From an uncultured Lachnospiraceae bacterium (GTDB lineage Bacteria > Bacillota > Clostridia > Lachnospirales > Lachnospiraceae), in contig CAKRJT010000023.1 of the NCBI GenBank assembly GCA_934351925.1, positions 1 through 43,085 of the forward strand: DNA of 43,085 nt, read 5' to 3'. Under the pieces are notes generated by a model. The model had not been told where the DNA came from and did no database searches. It worked only from the letters and a program-made list of their open reading frames with translations. Shown in pieces: positions 25,831-33,849 of the stretch; position 1 is the stretch's first letter; every line of letters begins with the position of its first letter. The position numbers were made by a program, and so were the translations under genes.

Positions 25831-26355
25831 ATGAAAAAAAGTGTTAAAAAAGAGATATTCGGATATCTCAGGGTAATCGTAGCCGGCATTGTGATTGCCG
25901 TGCTGCTGAATAAGTTTGTTATCATAAATGCGGATATTACGTCTGAGTCTATGAGAACTACGCTCGAGAAGGGCGATAAGCTGATCGGTCTCAGGCTTAG
26001 CTATATATTCTCCAAGCCGGAGAGAGGTGATGTGATCATATTTGAGTACCCGGATGACGGCGATAAGCTTCTCATCAAGAGAGTTATAGGACTTCCGGGG
26101 GAGATGGTCATAATAAAGGATGGACTTGTGTATATCAACGGCAGCGAGGTGCCGCTTGAGGAGCCTTACGCACATGGCGTGAGCAGGCAGGATTTCGGAC
26201 CTTATCTCATTCCGGCGGACTGCTATTTCGTGCTGGGGGACAACAGGGATAACTCTAAGGATTCAAGATACTGGAAGAATACCTACGTCACGAAGAAGCA
26301 GATAATTGCCAAGGCATTGTTCAGATATAATAATGGATTTAAGATTATAGAATAG
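25831..26355 (+). CDS. lepB: Type I signal peptidase
   Basis: About 174 residues. One N-terminal membrane helix (about 12-32), the catalytic serine S40 in TSESM, the catalytic lysine K83 in LLIKRVIGLPGE, and the third box GDNRDNSKDSRYW are all present. The enzyme removes signal peptides from secreted proteins on the outer face of the membrane. ATG 25831 starts directly before the membrane segment; the frame is open back to a GTG at 25762, but that would add an unlikely hydrophobic lead. Clostridial genomes often carry several such peptidases; this one is next to no obvious substrate gene. Confidence 0.93.
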   Translation: MKKSVKKEIFGYLRVIVAGIVIAVLLNKFVIINADITSESMRTTLEKGDKLIGLRLSYIFSKPERGDVIIFEYPDDGDKLLIKRVIGLPGEMVIIKDGLVYINGSEVPLEEPYAHGVSRQDFGPYLIPADCYFVLGDNRDNSKDSRYWKNTYVTKKQIIAKALFRYNNGFKIIE

Positions 26356-26371
26356 CTTATACTTTTTGTTT

Positions 26372-26411
26372 AGACCTGACACGTTTTACGTTCCAGGTCT
26401 TTTGTTTTTTT
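26372..26411 (+). terminator. Terminator after signal peptidase
   Basis: AGACCTG (26372-26378) pairs with CAGGTCT (26394-26400), followed by TTTGTTTTTTTT. Confidence 0.85.
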
Positions 26412-26515
26412 TAGTTCTTTCAGGGTAATATATGATGCCAAATCAGCTTTCGTGTCAAAAGTATCACATTCATGACGGGAGCATTGTTTTTTGCCGGTCA
26501 TCGGATATAATTTTA

Positions 26516-26542
26516 TTGACACCTGAATCCTATATATATAAC
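26516..26542 (+). promoter_or_regulatory. Candidate promoter of the membrane protein/LytTR/GHKL operon
   Basis: TTGACA (26516-26521) is followed 15 bases later by TATAAC (26537-26542) within a run of TATATA; an exact -10 choice is not possible. It lies 20 bases ahead of the operon start. Confidence 0.45.
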
Positions 26543-26561
26543 AAGAAAGGAACTGCTCGAA

Positions 26562-27440
26562 ATGAAAATAAATAATCACAACAAGAAGATGTATATGCTT
26601 CTTCTCTTTACGATGATAGTCATGCTGCTCGTATTTAAGATAATATATATCAGACGTGAATATGTTGATTTGAATACGGATTATAGTGTTTACGTTGTTA
26701 TGTTTATGCCTTTTGCAATTTTCTATGCACTAAAATATATGGACAATATAACAAGTGCGGCTGCATTGAACTGGCTCTGTACCGTTCCGATGAGTATATA
26801 TCTTTATCAGAGCATGTATCTTCGTTTCAAACAATTTGATATGTTGATTGTATATTCTTTAATGGGAATTTTTATAAATTTAATTGTATTTAAAAAGGTT
26901 AAATTGAAAGAATTTATATTGGCGGTATCCGGATATATAATGTTGAATATATTGACGATTGCCGGGGCAGTACGGGAACTGGTTAATGCTGTTAACGGAA
27001 GGAATTATGAGCAGTGCCTGGTTATGAATATTATAAAGAATGCCAAAGGTTTTAAAGCCTCGGCTGCCTCGCAACAATACCTTGATGCTCTGCTTTATTT
27101 ACCCGGCAAAAATTTGCGGCAGTATTTTATTGCAGAAAAGATAACACAATATGGGCTTTTGAATGTACACTTTGTTTTTATTTTGATTGTCGGGGTATTG
27201 GCAGTTCTGTTATATAAAAATTATAAAAGAAATAACGAGGCAGCTCTTATAGCCACGGCAATAATGATTATACAAAGTGTATGTTTTTTATTGGTTAACC
27301 TGGGTATTTTAAGAGGCTCTGTTTATGAGATTCCGTTTTTCAAAGAAAATATACTCTATTCTGTCTGTCAGTTATTACTGTTAGGAGCTGCATTGGACAT
27401 TAAAGGAAAGGTTTTGAACATTGCGAAGAAAAGAATATGA
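26562..27440 (+). CDS. Polytopic membrane protein of unknown function
   Basis: 292 residues with seven or eight hydrophobic segments (for example about 11-29, 43-58, 92-110, 116-135, 207-225, 232-250) and a soluble loop at about 145-195. I do not recognise the family; it is not AgrB, which has a conserved cysteine protease motif. It is the first gene of an AT-rich operon with a LytTR regulator and a GHKL kinase and ends one base before the next frame opens. A role as a sensor, a transporter or the output of that system is possible (inference). AAAGGA lies 11 bases ahead of ATG 26562. Confidence 0.75.
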   Translation: MKINNHNKKMYMLLLFTMIVMLLVFKIIYIRREYVDLNTDYSVYVVMFMPFAIFYALKYMDNITSAAALNWLCTVPMSIYLYQSMYLRFKQFDMLIVYSLMGIFINLIVFKKVKLKEFILAVSGYIMLNILTIAGAVRELVNAVNGRNYEQCLVMNIIKNAKGFKASAASQQYLDALLYLPGKNLRQYFIAEKITQYGLLNVHFVFILIVGVLAVLLYKNYKRNNEAALIATAIMIIQSVCFLLVNLGILRGSVYEIPFFKENILYSVCQLLLLGAALDIKGKVLNIAKKRI

Positions 27441-27470
27441 TTGTATGGTGTAAAAGGGATGTATACCGGA

Positions 27471-28196
27471 ATGAAAAGTGACATGCTGTTAAGTATTTTG
27501 ATTTGTGACGATGACAAATATTTTTTTGAAATATTAAGAGACTACTTATGCGAAAATATGAATTTTAATAACTCTAATTTTCTGTATTCCGGCAATAAAG
27601 AAGATATGCTTAAAGCGTATAGGAAAGTAAAACCAGACCTTGTATTTATGGATATTGAGGTTGGCAAGGACATCGGATTTGATATAATAAGGGAGCTGCT
27701 TAAAGAAGGATATTCACCACAAGTTGTTTATATAACTAATTATGATTATTATGTTTTTGATGCTTTTGTTGGCCAGCCGTTAGGTTTTGTAAGAAAACAG
27801 AGTTTAGAAACCGACTTGGAAACTGTTTTACGGGAAGTTAACAGGGTGCTGGAGAAAAAGCTAAAAGTAATTGAAATTACAAGCGGGACGACTAAGCACA
27901 ATTTAAAATTAAGTGAAATAATTGCCTTTGAAATATTTGTTCATGATATGACGGTGTATTATTATGACGATACGGAACTTACAGTGAGGTATACGCTGAA
28001 AAAGATAGAAAATGAATTGAATAAGTATGATTTTATAAAGATAAGCAGAAATACGTTGATAAATCTTAATTATATAAAGGATATGTCAAAGGATATGCTT
28101 GTCATGAAGAATGGCAGAAGGTTTTACATATCATCGAGAAATGTGACAGAGGTAAAAAACAGATTTAAGAAATTTAATGAGGAAAGACATGATTAA
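27471..28196 (+). CDS. LytTR-type response regulator (AgrA/VirR-like)
   Basis: About 241 residues. The receiver domain (1-125) shows the acidic pocket ICDDDK and the phosphate-accepting D61 in VFMDIEVG. The C-terminal LytTR DNA-binding domain (about 140-241) shows IIAFEIFVHDMTVYYYDD, the KKIENELNKYDFIKISRNTLINL block and the closing SSRNVTEVKNRF. It should be phosphorylated by the kinase encoded next and bind repeated sites ahead of target genes. The frame is open from 27441 (TTG); ATG 27471 is a reasonable start, with ATG 27459 and ATG 27483 as options. The base composition is notably AT-rich compared with purL. Confidence 0.92.
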   Translation: MKSDMLLSILICDDDKYFFEILRDYLCENMNFNNSNFLYSGNKEDMLKAYRKVKPDLVFMDIEVGKDIGFDIIRELLKEGYSPQVVYITNYDYYVFDAFVGQPLGFVRKQSLETDLETVLREVNRVLEKKLKVIEITSGTTKHNLKLSEIIAFEIFVHDMTVYYYDDTELTVRYTLKKIENELNKYDFIKISRNTLINLNYIKDMSKDMLVMKNGRRFYISSRNVTEVKNRFKKFNEERHD

Positions 28197-29022
28197 GAAA
28201 TACTTAAATATATTATTTTATATGTTTTCATTTATATTTATATATTATCTGCTTGTTTCCGGTACAAATTATGAGATTTTACCAAGCTTATTGATTATGG
28301 TAATTATCTTTATAGATATTGCGATGTATGTTGCTGATGAATATGAAAGCAGTATTATAACAGAAAGACAAAAAGCAGCGGTGTATTTAAAAGATTTGGA
28401 AAATCAAAGGGAGAATGTTGAAGCGATAGAACAAAGAAATTTAGAAACAGAAAGACGAAATCATGATTTAAAAAAGAATATAAGACTAATCAAGGACTTA
28501 ATAGAAAATAACCGGTACGATGAAGCCGGGGAATATGTATGTAAACTGGAAGAAAAATGCAGCACATATTTTTCGTATCGGTTGTATTCTAAGCATTCCG
28601 TGATAAATTCTCTTTTGAATTCCAAGCTTGAGTTCTGTCAGTCAAATGGCATTGATGTAAAATGCTTTGTCTGTGGGAAAATAGATGGTGTCGATGATGT
28701 TGAATTGTATTGTCTGTTGGTAAATTTACTGGATAATGCGATTGCGGCGTCTCTGTTGAGTGAAAAACCTTATATAAGCATATTTCTTAACTGTTCCGAT
28801 ACTGAGATTTATGGAGAGTTTATTAATACCATAAAGACGACAGATTGTTCCGGCTTTGAAGATTTGATACCTGAAAATAATAAAGACGGACATGGATATG
28901 GTTTGCTGAATATACATGAAATAGTCAAAAAAAATAATGGCAAGATTGATTTCTTACTGCTTGATTCGGATAAGGTTAGAGTTACTTTCAGGATAAAGAA
29001 ATTGATGACAAAAAGCAGATGA
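28189..29022 (+). CDS. GHKL-type sensor histidine kinase (AgrC-like)
   Basis: About 277 residues. Two membrane helices (about 8-25 and 30-47), a coiled-coil with the phosphate-accepting histidine in RRNHDLKKNIRLI, then the ATP-binding domain with N box LVNLLDNAIAAS and G box GHGYGLLNIHEIVKKNNGKID. Such kinases pair with LytTR regulators. The sensor part is short, far smaller than AgrC (six or seven helices), so the polytopic protein two genes upstream might supply the sensing part (inference). It overlaps the regulator by 8 bases and has GAGG spaced 6 from ATG 28189. No peptide pheromone gene is visible nearby. Confidence 0.9.
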   Translation: MIKKYLNILFYMFSFIFIYYLLVSGTNYEILPSLLIMVIIFIDIAMYVADEYESSIITERQKAAVYLKDLENQRENVEAIEQRNLETERRNHDLKKNIRLIKDLIENNRYDEAGEYVCKLEEKCSTYFSYRLYSKHSVINSLLNSKLEFCQSNGIDVKCFVCGKIDGVDDVELYCLLVNLLDNAIAASLLSEKPYISIFLNCSDTEIYGEFINTIKTTDCSGFEDLIPENNKDGHGYGLLNIHEIVKKNNGKIDFLLLDSDKVRVTFRIKKLMTKSR

Positions 29023-29062
29023 ATATGACAGGATTGTTGAAAAATCATTTTTTGGAACTATA

Positions 29063-29090
29063 TTGAAACAAAATATTACCTGTATATTAT
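29063..29090 (+). promoter_or_regulatory. Promoter candidate of the first AAA/PD-(D/E)XK gene
   Basis: TTGAAA (29063-29068) and TATTAT (29085-29090) are 16 bases apart, a good sigma-A match. It lies just outside the duplicated unit, so the second copy does not have its own. Confidence 0.5.
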
Positions 29091-29170
29091 GTTGCTAAAG
29101 ATGATACATTGTGATAACATATTGAATATAGTGCACGAGGGGCAGGAAGCGGATTGAGAATATCATTGAC

Positions 29171-29186
29171 ATATGATATATCATAT
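29171..29186. promoter_or_regulatory. Palindrome ahead of the ribosome-binding site, AAA copy 1
   Basis: ATATGATATATCATAT is a perfect 16-base palindrome ending 9 bases ahead of GGAGGG. A similar but different palindrome stands at the same place in copy 2. It could be an operator or an mRNA hairpin. Confidence 0.35.
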
Positions 29187-29210
29187 ACGATATATGGAGG
29201 GCATGTGGTT

Positions 29211-30908
29211 ATGGGATATAATACTGTAAGTATTGGTAATCAGGGTTTTGATGATATAAGGGAAAATAAATATTTTTATATCGATAAGACAGGTCTGATA
29301 AAGGAGTGGTGGAGCTCAGGCGATGCTGTTACGCTTATAACCCGCCCACGCCGTTTCGGAAAGACGCTCAATATGAGCATGCTCAACTGTTTCTTCTCTA
29401 ACCGGTATGCCAACCGCGGTGATTTATTTGAAGGCTTGTCTGTGTGGGAGGATGAGAAGTACAGGCAGTTACAGGGGACGTATCCTGTGATATTTTTGAG
29501 CTTTGCGGATGTGAAGCAGAATGATTTACAGGGAGCATTGTGGAAAATTAAGAAGATAATATTTAACATCTATCAGCAGTATGCATGGCTTGGTTCCTGG
29601 GAAGGTCTTATGGCTGTGGAGCGTGAACAGTTTGCGGGAATAACACCTGATATGGAGGACACGGCTGCTCAGAGTGCAATTCAGGATTTGTGCGGTTATC
29701 TGAGCAGATATTATAAGAAAAAGGTGATTGTGATACTGGATGAATATGACACTCCCATGCAGGAAGCGTACATTCATGGCTACTGGGATAAGTTTACGGC
29801 ATTTATGAGAAGCTTTTTCAATGCGACCTTCAAGACAAACCCATACCTTGAGCGCGCCGTGATGACGGGCATAACAAGGGTTTCAAAGGAATCGATATTT
29901 TCAGACCTTAACAATCTTGCGGTTGTGACAACGACCTCCGACAGGTACAGCACAGCTTTCGGTTTTACACAGGAGGAGGTCTTTAAGTCACTTGATGATA
30001 TGGGGCTTGGGGAGCGCAGGGACGATGTGAAAAGATGGTATGACGGGTTCGTTTTCGGGGAGCACAGGGACATATATAACCCATGGTCAATCACTAACTT
30101 CTTAAAAGAGAAAAAGTTAAGACCATATTGGGCATCGACAAGCTCTAATGGTCTTGTGAGCCGGCTCATACAGACAGCGCCGCCGGATATCAAGCAGATG
30201 ATGGAGGAGCTGATAAGCGGCAGAGAGATAGTTGTGAACTTTGATGAGCAGATAGTGTTCAGCCAACTTGGGAAAAATAAGAATGCTATATGGAGCCTTC
30301 TTATGGCAAGCGGCTACTTAAAGCCCGATAATGTTGAGTACAAGGGTGAGCTGTTAGAGCCTTGGTATCATCTGTCGATAACCAATCTTGAGACGGTGAG
30401 CATGTTCTCCAATATGTTCAAGGGGTGGTTTGACAGTGACAGCTCCAACTATGGCGAATTTGTGCAGGCGCTGCTTAAGGGCAGGCTGCGCGAAATGAAT
30501 ATATACATGAATGATGTTGCGTTGTCAACATTCAGCTATTTTGACGTGGGGACACAGCCGTCGGAGAGGTCACAGCCGGAGCGTTTCTTTCACGGCTTTG
30601 TGTTAGGACTGCTGGTTGAACTGCGCGACATATATGAGATAAAATCCAACCGTGAGAGCGGATACGGAAGATATGATGTCATGCTTGTGCCGAAGAGTGG
30701 TGATGGAAGATACAATGCGATTATAATGGAATTTAAAGTGTTTGATTCCTATGATGAAAGCACACTTGAGGACACGGCACAGTCAGCCCTCAGGCAGATA
30801 GAGGAGAAGAACTATGACGCGGAGCTTATTGCCAGGGGCATAGAAAAAGAGAGAATACGGCACTACGGATTTGCATTCGAAGGGAAAAAGGTGCTGATAG
30901 CGGAATAG
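29211..30908 (+). CDS. AAA-ATPase-like / PD-(D/E)XK nuclease protein, copy 1
   Basis: About 565 residues. The N-terminal 330 residues are an AAA-ATPase-like domain (PF09820 type): IDKTGLIKEWW, the Walker A variant RPRRFGKT, Walker B VIVILDEYDTP and the sensor-like MTGITRVSKESIFSDLNN. The C-terminal part is a PD-(D/E)XK nuclease-like domain (PF08011 type) with YGRYDVM and IIMEFKV, followed by ALRQIEEKNY. The family is greatly expanded in gut bacteria and its job is unknown; links to mobile DNA or defence are only guesses. ATG 29211 follows GGAGGG by 9 bases; the frame is open to 29154. Two blocks (29521-29738 and 30433-30764) differ strongly from copy 2. Confidence 0.9.
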   Translation: MGYNTVSIGNQGFDDIRENKYFYIDKTGLIKEWWSSGDAVTLITRPRRFGKTLNMSMLNCFFSNRYANRGDLFEGLSVWEDEKYRQLQGTYPVIFLSFADVKQNDLQGALWKIKKIIFNIYQQYAWLGSWEGLMAVEREQFAGITPDMEDTAAQSAIQDLCGYLSRYYKKKVIVILDEYDTPMQEAYIHGYWDKFTAFMRSFFNATFKTNPYLERAVMTGITRVSKESIFSDLNNLAVVTTTSDRYSTAFGFTQEEVFKSLDDMGLGERRDDVKRWYDGFVFGEHRDIYNPWSITNFLKEKKLRPYWASTSSNGLVSRLIQTAPPDIKQMMEELISGREIVVNFDEQIVFSQLGKNKNAIWSLLMASGYLKPDNVEYKGELLEPWYHLSITNLETVSMFSNMFKGWFDSDSSNYGEFVQALLKGRLREMNIYMNDVALSTFSYFDVGTQPSERSQPERFFHGFVLGLLVELRDIYEIKSNRESGYGRYDVMLVPKSGDGRYNAIIMEFKVFDSYDESTLEDTAQSALRQIEEKNYDAELIARGIEKERIRHYGFAFEGKKVLIAE

Positions 30909-31015
30909 CGGGATATCGGTAATGTCTTTACGCATGGCTGTATTAAGAAAGCAAAGATGATACATTGTGATAATATATTGAATATAGTGAACGATGGGCA
31001 GGAAGCGGATTGAGA

Positions 31016-31031
31016 ATATCATATATGATAT
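31016..31031. promoter_or_regulatory. Palindrome ahead of the ribosome-binding site, AAA copy 2
   Basis: ATATCATATATGATAT is a perfect 16-base palindrome at the same place as the one ahead of copy 1; an 18-base deletion relative to copy 1 made it from the same AT-rich stretch. Confidence 0.35.
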
Positions 31032-31048
31032 ATGGAGGGCATGTGGTT

Positions 31049-32740
31049 ATGGGATATAATACTGTAAGTATAGGTAATCAGGGTTTTGATGATATAAGGG
31101 AAAATAAATATTTTTATATCGATAAGACAGGTCTGATAAAGGAGTGGTGGAGCTCAGGCGATGCTGTTACGCTTATAACCCGCCCACGCCGTTTCGGTAA
31201 GACGCTCAATATGAGCATGCTCAACTGTTTCTTCTCTAACCGATATGCTGACCGTGGGGATTTGTTTGAGGGTTTGTCTGTTTGGGAGGATGAGAAGTAC
31301 AGGCAGTTACAGGGGACGTATCCTGTGATATTTTTGAGCTTTGCGGATGTGAAGCAGACTAATTATATTGACGCTGTTGCGAAGGTTAAGAGAAATATAG
31401 TTGATTTGTTTTCACAGTATGACCGGTTATATGATGCTGATGTGATGACAGAGACACAGAAGCAGCAGTACAGAATGATAAACTATGATATGAGTGATGT
31501 TATGGCACAGGATGCGCTCAAGCTCCTGTCCTCACATTTATCCGGGTATTATGGAAAAAAAGTATTGATCCTTCTTGATGAATATGACACTCCCATGCAG
31601 GAAGCGTACATTCATGGCTACTGGGATAAGTTTACGGCATTTATGAGAAGTCTTTTTAATGCGACATTCAAGACGAACCCATACCTTGAGCGCGCCGTGA
31701 TGACAGGCATAACAAGGGTTTCCAAGGAATCAATATTTTCAGACCTTAACAATCTTGCGGTTGTGACAACAACTTCCGACAGGTACAGCACAGCCTTCGG
31801 TTTTACGCAGGAGGAGGTCTTTAAGTCACTTGATGATATGGGGCTTGGGGAGCGCAGGGAGGATGTGAAGAGATGGTATGACGGCTTTGTTTTCGGGGAA
31901 CACAGGGACATATATAACCCATGGTCAATCACTAACTTCTTAAAAGAGAAAAAGTTAAGACCATACTGGGCATCGACAAGCTCCAATGGTCTTGTGAGCC
32001 GGCTCATACAGACAGCGCCGCCGGATATCAAGCAGATGATGGAGGACCTGATAAGCGGCAGAGAGATAGTTGTGAACTTTGATGAGCAGATAGTGTTCAG
32101 TCAACTGGGGAAAAATAAGAATGCTATATGGAGCCTTCTTATGGCAAGCGGCTACTTAAAGCCCGATAATGTTGAGTACAAGGGTGAGCTGTTAGAGCCT
32201 TGGTATCATCTGTCGATAACCAATCTTGAGACGGTGAGCATGTTCTCCAATATGTTCAAGGGGTGGTTTGATGACAATGATTCAAATTACGGTGCTTTTG
32301 TTGAGGCACTGCTTTATGGCGATGTTGAGGCGATGAATGAGTACATGAACGATGTTGCACTTGCCACAATCAGCAGCTTTGATACAGGAATACAGCAGTC
32401 GGAAAAAGCACATCCGGAGAGATTTTATCATGGGTTTGTGCTGGGTCTGATGGTCGGGCAGGCGGACAACTATGAAATACGTTCTAACAGGGAGAGCGGT
32501 TTTGGAAGGTATGACATAATGATGATACCGAAGAAAAATACATTACCTGCGATAGTGATAGAGTTCAAGGTATATAACAGAAGAAAGGAACAGAGTCTTG
32601 AGGACACGGCACAGTCAGCCCTCAGGCAGATAGAGGAGAAGAACTATGACGCGGAGCTTATTGCCAGGGGCATAGAAAAAGAGAGAATACGGCACTACGG
32701 ATTTGCATTCGAAGGGAAAAAGGTGCTGATAGCGGAATAA
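31049..32740 (+). CDS. AAA-ATPase-like / PD-(D/E)XK nuclease protein, copy 2
   Basis: About 563 residues with the same motifs as copy 1: RPRRFGKT, LILLDEYDTP, MTGITRVSKESIFSDLNN, FGRYDIM, IVIEFKV and ALRQIEEKNY. The first 103 residues, a central stretch of about 230 and the last 47 are identical or almost identical to copy 1. The segment after SFADVKQT (about 75 residues) and the one after MFKGWFD (about 110 residues, including the nuclease core) are only distantly similar. All catalytic motifs are intact in both. ATG 31049 has the same GGAGGG context as copy 1. No promoter of its own is visible, so it may be read from the promoter ahead of copy 1. Confidence 0.9.
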   Translation: MGYNTVSIGNQGFDDIRENKYFYIDKTGLIKEWWSSGDAVTLITRPRRFGKTLNMSMLNCFFSNRYADRGDLFEGLSVWEDEKYRQLQGTYPVIFLSFADVKQTNYIDAVAKVKRNIVDLFSQYDRLYDADVMTETQKQQYRMINYDMSDVMAQDALKLLSSHLSGYYGKKVLILLDEYDTPMQEAYIHGYWDKFTAFMRSLFNATFKTNPYLERAVMTGITRVSKESIFSDLNNLAVVTTTSDRYSTAFGFTQEEVFKSLDDMGLGERREDVKRWYDGFVFGEHRDIYNPWSITNFLKEKKLRPYWASTSSNGLVSRLIQTAPPDIKQMMEDLISGREIVVNFDEQIVFSQLGKNKNAIWSLLMASGYLKPDNVEYKGELLEPWYHLSITNLETVSMFSNMFKGWFDDNDSNYGAFVEALLYGDVEAMNEYMNDVALATISSFDTGIQQSEKAHPERFYHGFVLGLMVGQADNYEIRSNRESGFGRYDIMMIPKKNTLPAIVIEFKVYNRRKEQSLEDTAQSALRQIEEKNYDAELIARGIEKERIRHYGFAFEGKKVLIAE

Positions 32741-32752
32741 AATATCTAGAAC

Positions 32753-32799
32753 GGCTTCACACATGACTGCATTGGAAAGCATGCGTGAAGCTATTTTTT
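32753..32799 (+). terminator. Terminator after AAA copy 2
   Basis: GCTTCACACATG (32754-32765) pairs with CATGCGTGAAGC (32780-32791) with one mismatch, followed by TATTTTTT. Confidence 0.8.
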
Positions 32800-32873
32800 G
32801 CTGTCCGGGATGTCGGGGGAATCAGGTGTGAAGCCGCAAGTATTTTTTTCAGTAAAATAAAGTAAAAAATATA

Positions 32874-32902
32874 TTGACATTATAAAAAAGGTGTGTTAGT
32901 AT
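32874..32902 (+). promoter_or_regulatory. Promoter of the infC-rpmI-rplT operon
   Basis: TTGACA (32874-32879), 17-base spacer, TAGTAT (32897-32902). The spacer and -10 region share a 20-base block with the tRNA-Leu(AAG) promoter (see 38961-38989). Confidence 0.8.
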
Positions 32903-32904
32903 AC

Positions 32905-33062
32905 CTATGTTGTGAAAATAAAGAAGAGTGTCCGCTCTCACCTTAGCACATATATGTGACTCGGGTTAATATCTAAGCTTTGACGGGCTGCTGATTGGTG
33001 TGCCCTTGAGCGTTGAGTGTGCGGATGGTTTTCTATCTGCATTTTTTTTGCGAAAATATGAT
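32905..33062 (+). promoter_or_regulatory. Ribosomal protein L20-type leader with attenuator
   Basis: The roughly 155-base untranslated leader of infC contains several pairings (GGGC near 32977 with GCCC near 33003 among them) and ends in an intrinsic terminator. In Bacillus and relatives L20 binds such a leader and causes early termination of infC-rpmI-rplT. Position and gene order support the same control here; I recognised it by context, not by a full consensus match. Confidence 0.65.
33019..33049 (+). terminator. Attenuator terminator inside the infC leader
   Basis: TGCGGATGG and CTATCTGCA form a hairpin around TTTT and are followed by eight T, ending 14 bases ahead of the infC ribosome-binding site. 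Confidence 0.75.
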
Positions 33063-33076
33063 GGAGGTGCACTACA

Positions 33077-33583
33077 ATTAGCGACTTAATGATTAACGAA
33101 CAGATCAGAGACAGAGAAGTACGTCTGATTGGTGAAAATGGCGAACTTATTGGCATCATGTCTGCCAAGGAAGCATATAAGCTGGCTCAGGAGGCAGAGC
33201 TTGATCTTGTGAAGATAGCTCCTACAGCTAAGCCGCCGGTATGTAAGATTATCGACTACGGCAAGTATAAGTATGAGCTTGCAAGAAAAGAGAAGGAAGC
33301 CAAGAAGAAGCAGAAGGTTATCGAGATTAAGGAGGTCCGTTTATCTCCGAATATCGAGGACAATGATCTTAACACCAAGGTTAGTGCAGCCAAGAAGTTC
33401 TTAGAGAAGGGCAATAAGGTTAAGGTAACCTTAAGGTTCAGAGGTCGTGAGATGGCTCATATGGCGAGCAGCAAGCATATTCTTGATGACTTCGCTAAGA
33501 TGCTTGAGGAAGTAGCAGTTGTTGAGAAACCCGCCAAGGTAGAAGGCAGAAGCATGACACTGGTTTTAGCACAGAAGCGCTAA
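33077..33583 (+). CDS. infC: Translation initiation factor IF-3, ATT start codon
   Basis: 168 residues. Both IF-3 domains are present: N-terminal (INEQIRDREVRLIGENGELIGI, LDLVKIAPTAKPPVCKIIDYGK), a lysine-rich linker (about 75-90) and C-terminal (RLSPNIEDNDLNTK, KVKVTLRFRGREMAH). IF-3 prevents 50S joining and checks the start codon on the 30S subunit. The ribosome-binding site GGAGGTG (33063-33069) is 7 bases from ATT 33077 but 19 from the first ATG (33089), and the ISDLM lead matches IF-3 proteins elsewhere; so ATT is the start. Non-canonical starts in infC allow the factor to repress its own translation, as known in E. coli. The gene heads the operon with rpmI and rplT. Confidence 0.95.
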   Translation: MSDLMINEQIRDREVRLIGENGELIGIMSAKEAYKLAQEAELDLVKIAPTAKPPVCKIIDYGKYKYELARKEKEAKKKQKVIEIKEVRLSPNIEDNDLNTKVSAAKKFLEKGNKVKVTLRFRGREMAHMASSKHILDDFAKMLEEVAVVEKPAKVEGRSMTLVLAQKR

Positions 33584-33611
33584 AATACTATATTTAAGGA
33601 GGATTTACATC

Positions 33612-33809
33612 ATGCCAAAAATAAAGACAAGTAGGGCAGCAGCAAAGCGTTTTAAGAAGACAGGTACAGGACAGTTAAAGAGAATGAAGGCTTACAAGAG
33701 CCATATCCTTACTAAGAAGAGCACAAAGAGAAAGAGAAATCTCAGAAAGGCTACTTTAGTTGACCACACAAATCTTAAGGCAATGAAGAAGATTTTACCA
33801 TATCTCTAA
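33612..33809 (+). CDS. rpmI: Ribosomal protein L35
   Basis: 65 residues, very basic: KIKTSRAAAKRFKKTGTGQLKR, KAYKSHILTKKSTKRKRNLRK and the end KKILPYL are all typical. It is a small protein of the 50S subunit. GGAGG lies 9 bases ahead of the ATG, 28 bases after infC. Confidence 0.97.
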   Translation: MPKIKTSRAAAKRFKKTGTGQLKRMKAYKSHILTKKSTKRKRNLRKATLVDHTNLKAMKKILPYL

Positions 33810-33849
33810 GATTAGGTCATGTTCGACAGCATTTTATAAGATATGATGA

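Larger units (their letters stand above)
29097..32740 (+). repeat. Tandem duplication of about 1.85 kb carrying two AAA/PD-(D/E)XK genes
   Basis: The unit begins with AAAGATGATACATTGTGATA at 29097 and again at 30953 and ends with the same 144 bases (30765-30908 and 32597-32740). Near-identical blocks (29211-29520, 29739-30432, 30765-30908 and their partners 31049-31358, 31577-32271, 32597-32740) alternate with two strongly diverged blocks. The terminator-like tail of copy 2 has a decayed relative after copy 1 (30930-30952), showing that downstream DNA was part of the unit. Confidence 0.9.

Noticed and set aside
29023..29210. AgrD-like pheromone gene next to the LytTR/GHKL pair
   Set aside because: I read the gaps around the operon in all frames and found no short frame with a ribosome-binding site and a cysteine or serine core peptide.
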